Assembly: GCA_017509605.1 (NCBI GenBank)
Contig: JAFWPH010000011.1
Span: 1 to 60,561 of the forward strand
Direction: 5' to 3'
DNA length: 60,561 nt
From: Bacteroidaceae bacterium
Lineage (GTDB): Bacteria > Bacteroidota > Bacteroidia > Bacteroidales > Bacteroidaceae
Positions 43,339 to 51,252 of the stretch are shown here, piece by piece; positions within the stretch are counted from its first letter, which is position 1; each line of letters begins with the position of its first letter. Under the pieces are notes generated by a model. The model was not told the DNA's origin. It searched no databases and worked only from the letters and a program-made list of their open reading frames with translations. A program made the translations under genes and the position numbers.

Positions 43339-44031
43339 CTATTCCTCACGCTCGTTGACGAGACGTATGTAGCGGGCTACACTGGGATGGTCGCGGAAAG
43401 TCTGGGGAGCTCGTCCGTATATCTCATCGATTTGAGGGGTGGTGGTGGGGTAGCCGTAGTGCTTGTATGCATCGTTGCAGAGTTGCATGAAGAAAGTCAC
43501 ACCAAGCACATTGTCGAAGTTGCGGGTGATGAAATCAGTCTCAAGACGGTCGAGTTGCATGGCTAAGGCGTTCGCCTTGCCGTTGATTTCGTCAATGATT
43601 TGGTCTTCGGAATATCCTTCGAGGATCATGAGGCTTTCGCGGTGTGGCAGGTCGTTGAGTATGAGGACCAGAGAGTCGCGCTTGTTCAGGAAGGTGTAGA
43701 GCGAGTCATTGAGCGGGGTGCCTGATATACGTATTCTGGCGTTGACAATGTCGATGTTGATGTCTCCCTGCTCCAACACCACAGGAATGACGTTCTTATT
43801 GTCCATGTAGAACGAAACACAGCGCACAGAGTCGAGGATTCCTGTCATGTTGAACTTTCCATGCACCACCTCGCAGGAGTCAATAGCCTTCAGCGCTTCG
43901 TCGTCGAATTCTTTCAGATATGCCATCTTACCATTGAGTACGCTTTGAGAGGTGTTTCCTGCAATGTTATATTTATCACTGCACGAAATCACCATGGGTA
44001 AACTCAATAATAAAAACAGTATTCTTCTCAT
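43339..44031 (-). CDS. DUF4369-type lipoprotein
   Basis: The 230-residue lipoprotein has the signal MRRILFLLLSLPMVISC. Residues about 25-115 (YNIAGNTSQSVLNGKMAYLKEF ... VLEQGDINIDI) look like DUF4369, the N-terminal domain of many Bacteroidetes thiol-disulfide oxidoreductases. The C-terminal half is helical and no thioredoxin CxxC domain follows, so this is a stand-alone form. A full consensus promoter precedes it. Its role is unknown. Confidence 0.82.
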   Translation of the reverse strand: MRRILFLLLSLPMVISCSDKYNIAGNTSQSVLNGKMAYLKEFDDEALKAIDSCEVVHGKFNMTGILDSVRCVSFYMDNKNVIPVVLEQGDINIDIVNARIRISGTPLNDSLYTFLNKRDSLVLILNDLPHRESLMILEGYSEDQIIDEINGKANALAMQLDRLETDFITRNFDNVLGVTFFMQLCNDAYKHYGYPTTTPQIDEIYGRAPQTFRDHPSVARYIRLVNEREE

Positions 44032-44050
44032 AACTCAACTTTTGTAGGCA

Positions 44051-44081
44051 CAAAATTACAATGCTTCTGCCAACTGACAAA
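44051..44081 (-). promoter_or_regulatory. Promoter of the DUF4369 lipoprotein gene
   Basis: TAATTTTG (44051-44058, minus strand) has TTTG (44078-44081) 19 bases upstream, a full match. Confidence 0.75.
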
Positions 44082-44289
44082 ATCATTTATTTTTATTAAC
44101 CTAAGAATTAACCTAATTTTAAGTAAGGACGTGATTATTTATGACTTTTTATATTTTCAATGAGAAAAGGCCTAATGTCCGCTGTTCCATACCATCCATG
44201 GCAACCGCCATGGATGACACGTTTCTACGGACAAAAGGACAGAAAGAGGACTGCCCGCACTGCGGTCTGATGCGAAGCGCCTAAAAAGG
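44082..44289. other. Intergenic region with a perfect hairpin
   Basis: It holds a 10-bp perfect stem CATCCATGGC/GCCATGGATG (44193-44216, loop AACC) with no T run on either side, and CCGCACTGCGG near 44253. It lies after the stop of the TolC gene (minus strand) and may stabilise or terminate that transcript. No gene is seen. Confidence 0.5.
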
Positions 44290-45615
44290 TTAGAATTGCA
44301 ACTCCTCTCCCTTGTAGAAGGCGAGGAGTTTGCAGGCGTAGAGGTATTCGTAGCGAGCACGAATGAGGTTGCTGACGCTGGACAGCCAGTTGTTGCGCGA
44401 CTCGTTGAACTCGGTGATGTTGGCTTTGCCGTTCTCGTATTTGGCAGTTACCAGTTTGAAGGCATCTTGTGAACTGGCCTCAGCCACCTTGCAGCTTTCA
44501 TATTTCTTGAAAGCATTGATACCGTTGCTGTAGGCCTGCTGGATCTCCTTGTATAGTGTCTTTTTTGCGTTGTCGAGCTTGTATTGTTGGTTGAGTCGAT
44601 TCAGTTTCGCAGAACGAATTTGGTTGCGTGTGGAGAACCGGTTGAAGATGGGGATGTTGAGCGACAGGCCTATGTACTGGCTGAAATTGTTGTCGAGTTG
44701 CTTACTGAAACTCTTTGCCTTGAAGCCAGATGTACGGTAGTAGTTGGAGCCCATACCTGCAGAGAAGGAGAGTTGAGGATAGTAGCCGCTCTGTGCGATT
44801 TTGATGCTCCTTTCCGTTCCCTCGAAGCGATATTCTTCAGCCTCGATTTCTGGACGTGTTTGCACCGCCATGGCGAAGATTTCGTCGGGAGTGGTGACCA
44901 GTTCTGCGCTCAGTGATTCCGACAGCATTTGCTCGTCAGGTCGTGCGATGGAGAAACCCTCAGGAGTGGTCAGTTCCAGAAGTTGGGAGAGTGTGAGCAG
45001 GGCCATGTTGAGGTTGTTGTCAGCTTGAGTGGCCGAAAGCGCGCTTTGCGCCATAGTGGATTTCTGCTGAGAGACCTCCACGCCGCTCACTTTTCCATTT
45101 TCCATCAGTCGGGTCAGTCGTTCCACCTGCATGGAGTCGATACTGACTTGGCGATGAGCGGCCTCGCTGATTTCCATGTCGTAAAGGATTTCCACGTATG
45201 CTTGCGCCACATTCACTCTGATGCTGTTTTTCGCTGTTTCTAAGTCAGCAGTTGTGGCCTTCAGGTTGAGTTGTTCCAGTTTGATGTTGTTTGGTATCTG
45301 GAATCCTGTGAAGATGGGAACGTCCGTGCCGAGCGAGAAGGAAGTGCTTGAGGTGTTGGTGTTGGTATAGGTGTTGTCGGCGGTCAGACCACGTCCGAAG
45401 GAGAAGTTCTGCGATGCGCCGGCAGAGAGGCTTGGCAGTCGGCTGTTACGCGCGGTGCTGACTTGGATTTCCTGTTGTTTCTGCGACAATTCCTGTTGTT
45501 TGATGGAAATGTTGTGTTCAAGGGCATAGTCGATGCATTGCTTCAGTGTCCATGGTCGCTGGGCATAGGTTGCAATTGATGCCATTAGGAGTATGAGGAT
45601 GAACGATTTACGCAT
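44290..45615 (-). CDS. TolC-family outer membrane efflux protein
   Basis: The 441-residue product has a signal peptide (MRKSFILILLMASIATYAQ) and two copies of the long helical OEP repeat (about 25-215 and 235-440). Features include LKQCIDYALEHNISIKQQEL at the start and IPIFNRFSTRNQIRSAKL in the second half. It would form the outer membrane duct of the tripartite exporter encoded just upstream. It is the last gene of the operon and is separated from the adaptor gene by 73 bases that begin with a 7-bp repeat tract. Confidence 0.92.
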   Translation of the reverse strand: MRKSFILILLMASIATYAQRPWTLKQCIDYALEHNISIKQQELSQKQQEIQVSTARNSRLPSLSAGASQNFSFGRGLTADNTYTNTNTSSTSFSLGTDVPIFTGFQIPNNIKLEQLNLKATTADLETAKNSIRVNVAQAYVEILYDMEISEAAHRQVSIDSMQVERLTRLMENGKVSGVEVSQQKSTMAQSALSATQADNNLNMALLTLSQLLELTTPEGFSIARPDEQMLSESLSAELVTTPDEIFAMAVQTRPEIEAEEYRFEGTERSIKIAQSGYYPQLSFSAGMGSNYYRTSGFKAKSFSKQLDNNFSQYIGLSLNIPIFNRFSTRNQIRSAKLNRLNQQYKLDNAKKTLYKEIQQAYSNGINAFKKYESCKVAEASSQDAFKLVTAKYENGKANITEFNESRNNWLSSVSNLIRARYEYLYACKLLAFYKGEELQF

Positions 45616-45666
45616 GAAAAGGGAATGGGTTTGGTGGGTAAAATGTGAATTAATGATTAGTGAGCC

Positions 45667-45694
45667 TCTAACGTCTAAAGCCTAACGCCTATTG
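45667..45694. repeat. Tandem 7-bp repeat tract at the adaptor stop codon
   Basis: Four 7-base units read [TC]CTAACG or a variant on the plus strand. On the minus (coding) strand each carries TAG. The first TAG (45689-45691) is the adaptor gene's own stop. Because the period is 7, the stops fall in successive frames. Confidence 0.75.
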
Positions 45695-46798
45695 CTCCTT
45701 GGTAGTGATGATTCTCGGGCCTCGGATTTTATCGTCGGTGGTGATGCCTTTCTTGATTTCAATCATCAGTCCGTCGCTGATGCCTGTGACAACAGGCTTT
45801 CGCTCGTAGCTCTTGTTCTCACCTTCTCCTTTGATGACATAGACAAAGGTGGAGTCACCGCTGAACTCGATTGCGCTTTCAGGAATGCACAGCACGTTTT
45901 CGGCTCTTTCCAACACAATCTCCGCATTGGCACTGTAGCCCGAACGGATACGCTCGGCACCAATCTTGCTCACTGCGGCCTTGATCTCAAACTGGTTGGC
46001 GCCATTGCTTTCTGTGGCTTTAGGTGAGATGTATTCGAGTGTAGCCTCGAACTGGTAGTTCTGTATGGCACCGATGGTAATGTTCATCGGCATTCCCTCT
46101 GTGATACGTCCCACTTCCGTCTCATCGATGTTGCCACGGAAGATGAGGTCATTCATGTTGGCCACCGTGGCGATGGTCGTACCATCGTTGAAGGTGTTGC
46201 TGAGGATGACGCTGTTACCCACTTTCACAGGGATGTCGAGTATCACACCCGTTATGGTCGAACGGATGAGCGTGCTGCTCGCCTTGGCGTTGCTGCGCGA
46301 GATACCATCGCGCACCACTTGGAGGTTGTCCTCGGCGTAGTTCTTCTCCTCTTTGGCTTGTTTCAAGGCTTGGCTGATTTGGTCGAACTCGTCGGCGCTG
46401 ACCAATTTCTGCTCATAGAGGTTCTTTTCGCGGTCGTAGTTCACCTGTGCCTGTTTCAGGTTGATTTCAGCGAGGCGGACACGGCTCTCGGCACTGCTAA
46501 GTTGCGCCATGTCGGGAATGACCTTCACCTTGGCGATGACTTCGCCTTGTGCGACGTTGTCACCAGCCTGGTGGGTGAGTTCCGAAATGATGCCGCTGAT
46601 CTGAGGTTTGACGTTCACCTCGTTTCGTGGCTCGATTTTTCCAGTGATGACGGTTGTCTTCTCTATGTTATCCATCTTAGGCGTGAACTCCTCATAACGA
46701 GCCAGTTCGGGCAACGACCGTTGATAGAGGTACACGAATGTACCGATGAAGACCAAAAGGATTAATGCAACGATGATAAATCTGAAAATTTTCTTCAT
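45689..46798 (-). CDS. HlyD/MacA-type periplasmic adaptor
   Basis: The 369-residue membrane fusion protein has an N-terminal membrane anchor at about residues 5-25. It has a split lipoyl/barrel-sandwich domain (KIEPRNEVNVKPQISGIISELTHQAGDNVAQGEVIAKV, about 55-92), a coiled-coil hairpin (about 100-165) and beta-barrel domains to the end. It should bridge the two permeases and ATPase upstream in the operon to the TolC protein downstream. The operon order ATPase-permease-permease-adaptor-TolC matches MacAB-type exporters. Confidence 0.92.
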   Translation of the reverse strand: MKKIFRFIIVALILLVFIGTFVYLYQRSLPELARYEEFTPKMDNIEKTTVITGKIEPRNEVNVKPQISGIISELTHQAGDNVAQGEVIAKVKVIPDMAQLSSAESRVRLAEINLKQAQVNYDREKNLYEQKLVSADEFDQISQALKQAKEEKNYAEDNLQVVRDGISRSNAKASSTLIRSTITGVILDIPVKVGNSVILSNTFNDGTTIATVANMNDLIFRGNIDETEVGRITEGMPMNITIGAIQNYQFEATLEYISPKATESNGANQFEIKAAVSKIGAERIRSGYSANAEIVLERAENVLCIPESAIEFSGDSTFVYVIKGEGENKSYERKPVVTGISDGLMIEIKKGITTDDKIRGPRIITTKEQ

Positions 46799-46841
46799 AT
46801 TGTGATGATTTTTTTATTCTTGATAGTTGAAATGGGCTTGC

Positions 46842-48086
46842 TTATTCGTCGCGCATGGCATCGACGGGTTTGATGCCCATGGCTCTCGCGGCAGGCGCCA
46901 GACCTGCCAAGATACCAAGTACAATGAGCAGGAGCAACGCCAGGATAGCCGTCCAGAACCCTACTTGGAAATGGGCGTCAAGGATGCCGTCGGTCGTGTT
47001 TCCCAGTTCCACCATGTTGAGAATGAGCACTCCGAACAAGATGCCCAGCACTCCGGCTCCGGTGGTTAGAATAATGCTCTCCGACATGATTTGGGAGAGG
47101 ATGTTGGTGGGTGTGGCCCCTATGGCTCTGCGTATGCCGATTTCGGTGGTACGTTCCCTCACTGTCACCATCATGATGTTTGACACACCGATGGCACCAG
47201 CCAGCAACGTGCCGATGCCCACAAGCCAAATCAGAAAATTGACTCCTGTGAACAGATTATCGATCATCTTGAACATCACTTCTGTATTCAGAATCATCAC
47301 CGCCTGTTCGTCGTTGGGGCTCACCTGATGTGCACGTGCCACCACCGAACGCATCTTGTCGAGAATCTCGCTCATGGTGATGCCTGGTTTGCCGGTGACG
47401 AAGATCATGTCCACGTTGTTGCCTCTGTTGTAGGCATGCTGTGCGATGGTGATGGGGATAAGCACGCTCTCCTCGGCCGATCCGTTGATGTTGATGCCTC
47501 CCTCGTTATAATCCACTCCCACTATCTTATAGTAGATGGAGTCGATGCGGATCATCTCTCCACAAGGGTCTTGTTTCCCGGGAAAGAGCGTCTCGTAGAT
47601 CTTCTTGCCGATCACACAGACTTTCCTGCCCTGTTGTATGTCGATGTCATTGATGAAACGCCCGTAACGTATCTCGGGTGTCTCAATTTTCTGGTAGTCA
47701 GCCTTGATGCCCTTGAGGCTGCACGACACGGAATGGTCGCCTCTGACGGAGTTGCGTCCCCAAAGGGAGATGAGTGGTGAGATGGCGTCGAGTTCTGGCA
47801 CTTGGTGCTTGAGACGGTCCACGTCTTTGTAGTCCATGTTCCACGAACGACCTTTGCGCAGTCCCTTGTATGCCTTGGTCGTTGGCTGAGCCCACAGCAT
47901 GGCAGAGTTGGAGGCGAAACCTGCGAAGTTGTTCTGAAGCTTTTCCTTCAGCCCCTGTCCGCCTCCAATCATGGTGATGAGCATGAAGATGCCCCAGAAC
48001 ACGCCGAATCCCGTCAGGAAACTGCGAGTTCGGTTGCGGGTGATGGTGTCGAGAATCTCAGAAAATGTCTCACTGATGCTCAGCAT
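46842..48086 (-). CDS. MacB/FtsX-type ABC transporter permease (second copy)
   Basis: The 414-residue protein has a first membrane helix at about residues 22-45 (LTGFGVFWGIFMLITMIGGG). A large periplasmic MacB_PCD domain covers about 50-270, and three more helices form the FtsX domain (about 285-405, including the conserved RTTEIGIRRAIGA motif). It is paralogous to the permease just upstream; the two probably form a heterodimer on one ATPase. Such systems export peptides, lipoproteins or drugs, or transmit force in the envelope; the substrate is unknown. Confidence 0.9.
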   Translation of the reverse strand: MLSISETFSEILDTITRNRTRSFLTGFGVFWGIFMLITMIGGGQGLKEKLQNNFAGFASNSAMLWAQPTTKAYKGLRKGRSWNMDYKDVDRLKHQVPELDAISPLISLWGRNSVRGDHSVSCSLKGIKADYQKIETPEIRYGRFINDIDIQQGRKVCVIGKKIYETLFPGKQDPCGEMIRIDSIYYKIVGVDYNEGGININGSAEESVLIPITIAQHAYNRGNNVDMIFVTGKPGITMSEILDKMRSVVARAHQVSPNDEQAVMILNTEVMFKMIDNLFTGVNFLIWLVGIGTLLAGAIGVSNIMMVTVRERTTEIGIRRAIGATPTNILSQIMSESIILTTGAGVLGILFGVLILNMVELGNTTDGILDAHFQVGFWTAILALLLLIVLGILAGLAPAARAMGIKPVDAMRDE

Positions 48087-48106
48087 GATGATCTCTTATT
48101 TATATG

Positions 48107-48141
48107 TCTAAAATCTAAATTCTAACGTCTAACGCCTATAA
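48107..48141. repeat. Tandem 7-bp repeat tract after a permease stop codon
   Basis: Five 7-base units begin TCTAA or CCTAT on the plus strand, with TAG on the minus strand. The tract starts five bases after the TGA stop of the upstream permease gene (48147) and fills most of the gap to the next start at 48086. Confidence 0.75.
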
Positions 48142-48146
48142 TTGCC

Positions 48147-49433
48147 TCATTCAGCCCTTAGGGCTTCGATAGGACGGATGTTAGCGGCCTTTCTGGCGGG
48201 AACCAGACCGGCGATTGTTCCGGCGATGATGAGGGTGACGGTCGCCTCGATGCAAACATCGAGTCCCACGGTGGGATTGACGAATACGCTCATCTCGAAC
48301 AATCCAGTGTCCATGCTTTTGTGGCCTAAGGTCGCGTCCATGTATTGGTTCACTCCTATGCCCAGTAACATGCCAATATAGCCGAAGATGGTGGTGATGA
48401 CAACACTCTCAACCATGATCAGACGTATGATGGACAACGGCTTGGCTCCGATGGCTTTACGGATGCCGAATTCATGGGTACGTTCCTTCACGGCGATCAA
48501 CATGATGTTCGACACACCCACAATGCCGCTGATGAGGGTCAATATGCCGATGATCCAGAGTGCCGTGCGTATGATGCTCATGCCTTGGTTCATCTCCAGG
48601 TTGTTGGTGAAACGGTTCCATATCCACAAGGCCTCGTCGTCATCGGATGCGGCATCGTGACGCGGGTTCATACCCGCCTTGTATTTTTTCTCGAATTCCT
48701 CGTTGGCTTCCTCACTCTCCAGCCCATGGAAAGAGAAGTAGATACGGTGTATGTTGTCGGTCTGGTGGTAAATGACACTCATGGTGGAGAAAGGCATGAA
48801 GCTCTCGTTGCCCATACCGCTCTCGTCGGTCTTATAGACACCGACCACTTGAAAGGCTATTCCGTTGAAATTGACGTATTTGCCAAGGATGCGTTTGTAA
48901 TCGACATCTCTGTTCGCCTGGTTTCCGTTAGAGGTTGATAGGAGTTCCTTTGCCTGGGAGGTGCCGATGACCAAAACCTTGCGTTTGTCGCGCAAGTCGA
49001 GCTCATTGATGAACCTGCCGCACATCATCTGACGTTTGTTGATGACCATTTCAGAAGGACTTACACCGCTGACGCTGCTGCTGATGTATTGTTCACCCAA
49101 CGTGATGGTGCCAGATTGCTCCAGGCGTCCGCTGGCGTTCTCCACATGTTCGCTGAAGTTCTTTTGGGTGTATTCGATGTCATCGTTCCTCAGTCTGATA
49201 CGCCTTCCCTCTTTCATGCCCTGGTATGGCTTGGATGTCCTGCCAGGGAAGATGACCATGGAGTTGGAGAGGTAGTCGTCGGTGCTTTGCATGATGGCGT
49301 TGATCACACCGTTTCCGGCACCGAGCAACACGATGAGGATGAGGATACCCCATGCCACGGCGAATCCCGTAAGCGACGTACGCAGTTTGTTGCGTCGCAC
49401 TGTACCCCATATTTCGTAGAAGATGTCTATCAT
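48147..49433 (-). CDS. MacB/FtsX-type ABC transporter permease (first copy)
   Basis: The 428-residue protein has a membrane helix at about residues 20-42 (LTGFAVAWGILILIVLLGAG), a periplasmic MacB_PCD domain (about 50-285), and the FtsX domain with RTHEFGIRKAIGA followed by three helices. It overlaps the ATPase gene by four bases, so the two are translationally coupled. It resembles the second permease throughout, which suggests an old gene duplication. Confidence 0.9.
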   Translation of the reverse strand: MIDIFYEIWGTVRRNKLRTSLTGFAVAWGILILIVLLGAGNGVINAIMQSTDDYLSNSMVIFPGRTSKPYQGMKEGRRIRLRNDDIEYTQKNFSEHVENASGRLEQSGTITLGEQYISSSVSGVSPSEMVINKRQMMCGRFINELDLRDKRKVLVIGTSQAKELLSTSNGNQANRDVDYKRILGKYVNFNGIAFQVVGVYKTDESGMGNESFMPFSTMSVIYHQTDNIHRIYFSFHGLESEEANEEFEKKYKAGMNPRHDAASDDDEALWIWNRFTNNLEMNQGMSIIRTALWIIGILTLISGIVGVSNIMLIAVKERTHEFGIRKAIGAKPLSIIRLIMVESVVITTIFGYIGMLLGIGVNQYMDATLGHKSMDTGLFEMSVFVNPTVGLDVCIEATVTLIIAGTIAGLVPARKAANIRPIEALRAE

Positions 49434-50149
49434 TTCATGATGCCTCCCGTACCGAATGGTGAAGCGTTGTGGTCGACGTTCACATTGATCTCGCCAATCA
49501 CTCCGTCTTTGATGTGGATAATCTTGTTGGTCTCATTGGCCACTCCACTTTCGTGGGTGACTACCACAATGGTCATTCCTTCCTCTTGGTTGAGTGCTTT
49601 CAGCAGTTCCATCACCTCGGCGCTGGTCTTTGAGTCGAGTGCGCCTGTGGGCTCGTCTGCGAGAATGATCTGTGGGTGGGTGATGAGGGCGCGCGCTATG
49701 GCTACCCTTTGTTTCTGACCGCCCGACATCTCGTTGGGGTAGTGGGTGGCCCAGTCTTTCAGTCCCAAGCGGTCGAGGTACTCCATGGCAAGGGTGTGGC
49801 GCTTGCGACGTCCCACGCCTTGGTAGTAGAGGGGCAGTTCCACGTTCTCCACAGCGGTCTTGAACTGGATGAGGTTGAACGACTGGAAGATGAAGCCAAT
49901 CATCTTGTTGCGGTATTCTGCCGCTTTCCGCTCACTCAGGTTCTTGATGAGCACGTTGTTGAGGTGGTACTCTCCCGAGTCGTAGTTGTCGAGGATGCCC
50001 AGGATGTTGAGCAAAGTGGATTTGCCCGAGCCCGAGGCTCCCATGATGGATACGAACTCTCCTTTCTCAATCTCGAGGTTCACCCCTTTGAGCACATGGA
50101 GCGGTTGGGCGCCGAAATAGGTCTTGTTGATGTCTTGAAGATGGATCAT
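49430..50149 (-). CDS. ABC transporter ATP-binding protein (MacB/LolD type)
   Basis: The 239-residue ATPase has Walker A GASGSGKST (about 36-44), a Q-loop in IGFIFQSFNLI, the signature MSGGQKQRVAIARAL, Walker B IILADEPTGALD and the switch His in VVVTHE. This is the LolD/MacB subfamily, which powers FtsX-type permeases by mechanotransmission. It overlaps the CPBP protease gene by four bases at its start and the first permease by four bases at its end. Confidence 0.93.
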   Translation of the reverse strand: MIHLQDINKTYFGAQPLHVLKGVNLEIEKGEFVSIMGASGSGKSTLLNILGILDNYDSGEYHLNNVLIKNLSERKAAEYRNKMIGFIFQSFNLIQFKTAVENVELPLYYQGVGRRKRHTLAMEYLDRLGLKDWATHYPNEMSGGQKQRVAIARALITHPQIILADEPTGALDSKTSAEVMELLKALNQEEGMTIVVVTHESGVANETNKIIHIKDGVIGEINVNVDHNASPFGTGGIMK

Positions 50150-51228
50150 GAAGGATTCTGCGGTTGTTCTGAGGGTGTGAGAGGTATCTCTGATGGTGTG
50201 ACTGGAATAGCGGGTGGTGTGACTGGCGTTTCGGAGTCGTCAGGGTCGGTCTTCTCCCAAAGCACCTCGGCTGGTTCGGCTTTCTTGTGTAGCACGTACA
50301 ACAAACCGATGGATGCCACTATGCTGACGCCCATCAAGATCCATGCGGTGGTTTGTGAACCCAGCATATCGGCGAATGTCGTGTTATTGGCTTCCTCACC
50401 GTAAATAGCCATGAAAATCACCGATATGGAGTTGTTGAGGATATGTGTGATGATGGTGGCTACCAGACTCCCCGTACGGCAGTAAATATAGCCTAACGCC
50501 AGTCCCATGATGAATGCGAAAGGTACTTGAGCGGGGTTGACATGGATGAGTCCGAACACCATGGCGGAAATCAGTATAGTTAGACCTGTGGGAACGCCTT
50601 TTTTCAGGAGTGAACGACAGATGGCTCCCCTGAAAACGATTTCCTCCGCTATCGGACCGATGATGGCGATGGCAAGGATGCTGATAATGTTCTTGCTCAT
50701 ATCTGTAAACGCCTGCTCCATGAGGTTGGGTAAAGCCAAGGCCTCGTTGGCGATATTACCGCCGAACGCCCCCAAGATAGCGGCTACGACGGCAATGGCG
50801 GTCAGCAAGGGGCTGAGGTTGTTGCGGAAAGTCCTTTTGGCGTTGTAGAACTTCATGGCGTGCACGAGCGCGATCATCATCAGATTCGCAAGCAGAAGTC
50901 CCATTCCCAAGGCGGTGATGTCCCATTCTGGCTTGAACTTCGTGACGAAGAACAGCGGTATGGATACGGTGGTCTGTAAGAAAAAAAAGAGTAGGATGAC
51001 GATGATGGGGACCCACTTCTTGAGGGCGATGAGGGCCACAAACAAGGCGAACCCGCAACTTACCATGATAGCACCGCTCCAAGTGGCCATGCCTGTGATG
51101 GTGTTGATGGTTTCGAGTGGCATGCCTTGTGAATGTGCTGCCGCAAAGGTCATTACAGCGTGGAAGAGGACTGAGGTAATGATCGCCACAGGTAGGAATA
51201 TCAGAAAGAATTTAGTTGTTGGTTTCAT
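50146..51228 (-). CDS. CPBP-family intramembrane metalloprotease (Rce1/Abi type)
   Basis: The 360-residue protein has about eight membrane helices. It carries the CPBP motifs EEIVFRG (Glu195-Glu196, Arg200), FGLIHVN (His229) and HILNN (His262), the putative catalytic set. The C-terminal 50 residues are Pro/Thr/Glu-rich and cytoplasmic or disordered. Relatives trim prenylated proteins, activate toxins or give bacteriocin immunity. Overlap with the ABC ATPase gene ties it to the exporter, so it may process the exported molecule; that is inference. Confidence 0.88.
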   Translation of the reverse strand: MKPTTKFFLIFLPVAIITSVLFHAVMTFAAAHSQGMPLETINTITGMATWSGAIMVSCGFALFVALIALKKWVPIIVILLFFFLQTTVSIPLFFVTKFKPEWDITALGMGLLLANLMMIALVHAMKFYNAKRTFRNNLSPLLTAIAVVAAILGAFGGNIANEALALPNLMEQAFTDMSKNIISILAIAIIGPIAEEIVFRGAICRSLLKKGVPTGLTILISAMVFGLIHVNPAQVPFAFIMGLALGYIYCRTGSLVATIITHILNNSISVIFMAIYGEEANNTTFADMLGSQTTAWILMGVSIVASIGLLYVLHKKAEPAEVLWEKTDPDDSETPVTPPAIPVTPSEIPLTPSEQPQNPS

Positions 51229-51252
51229 TGTTTTATTATGGTTTTATGGGAA

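Noticed and set aside
44176..44183. TGTCCGCT word shared with the suspected insertion-sequence end at 60428
   Set aside because: The match is only eight bases and the flanks differ, so it is probably chance.
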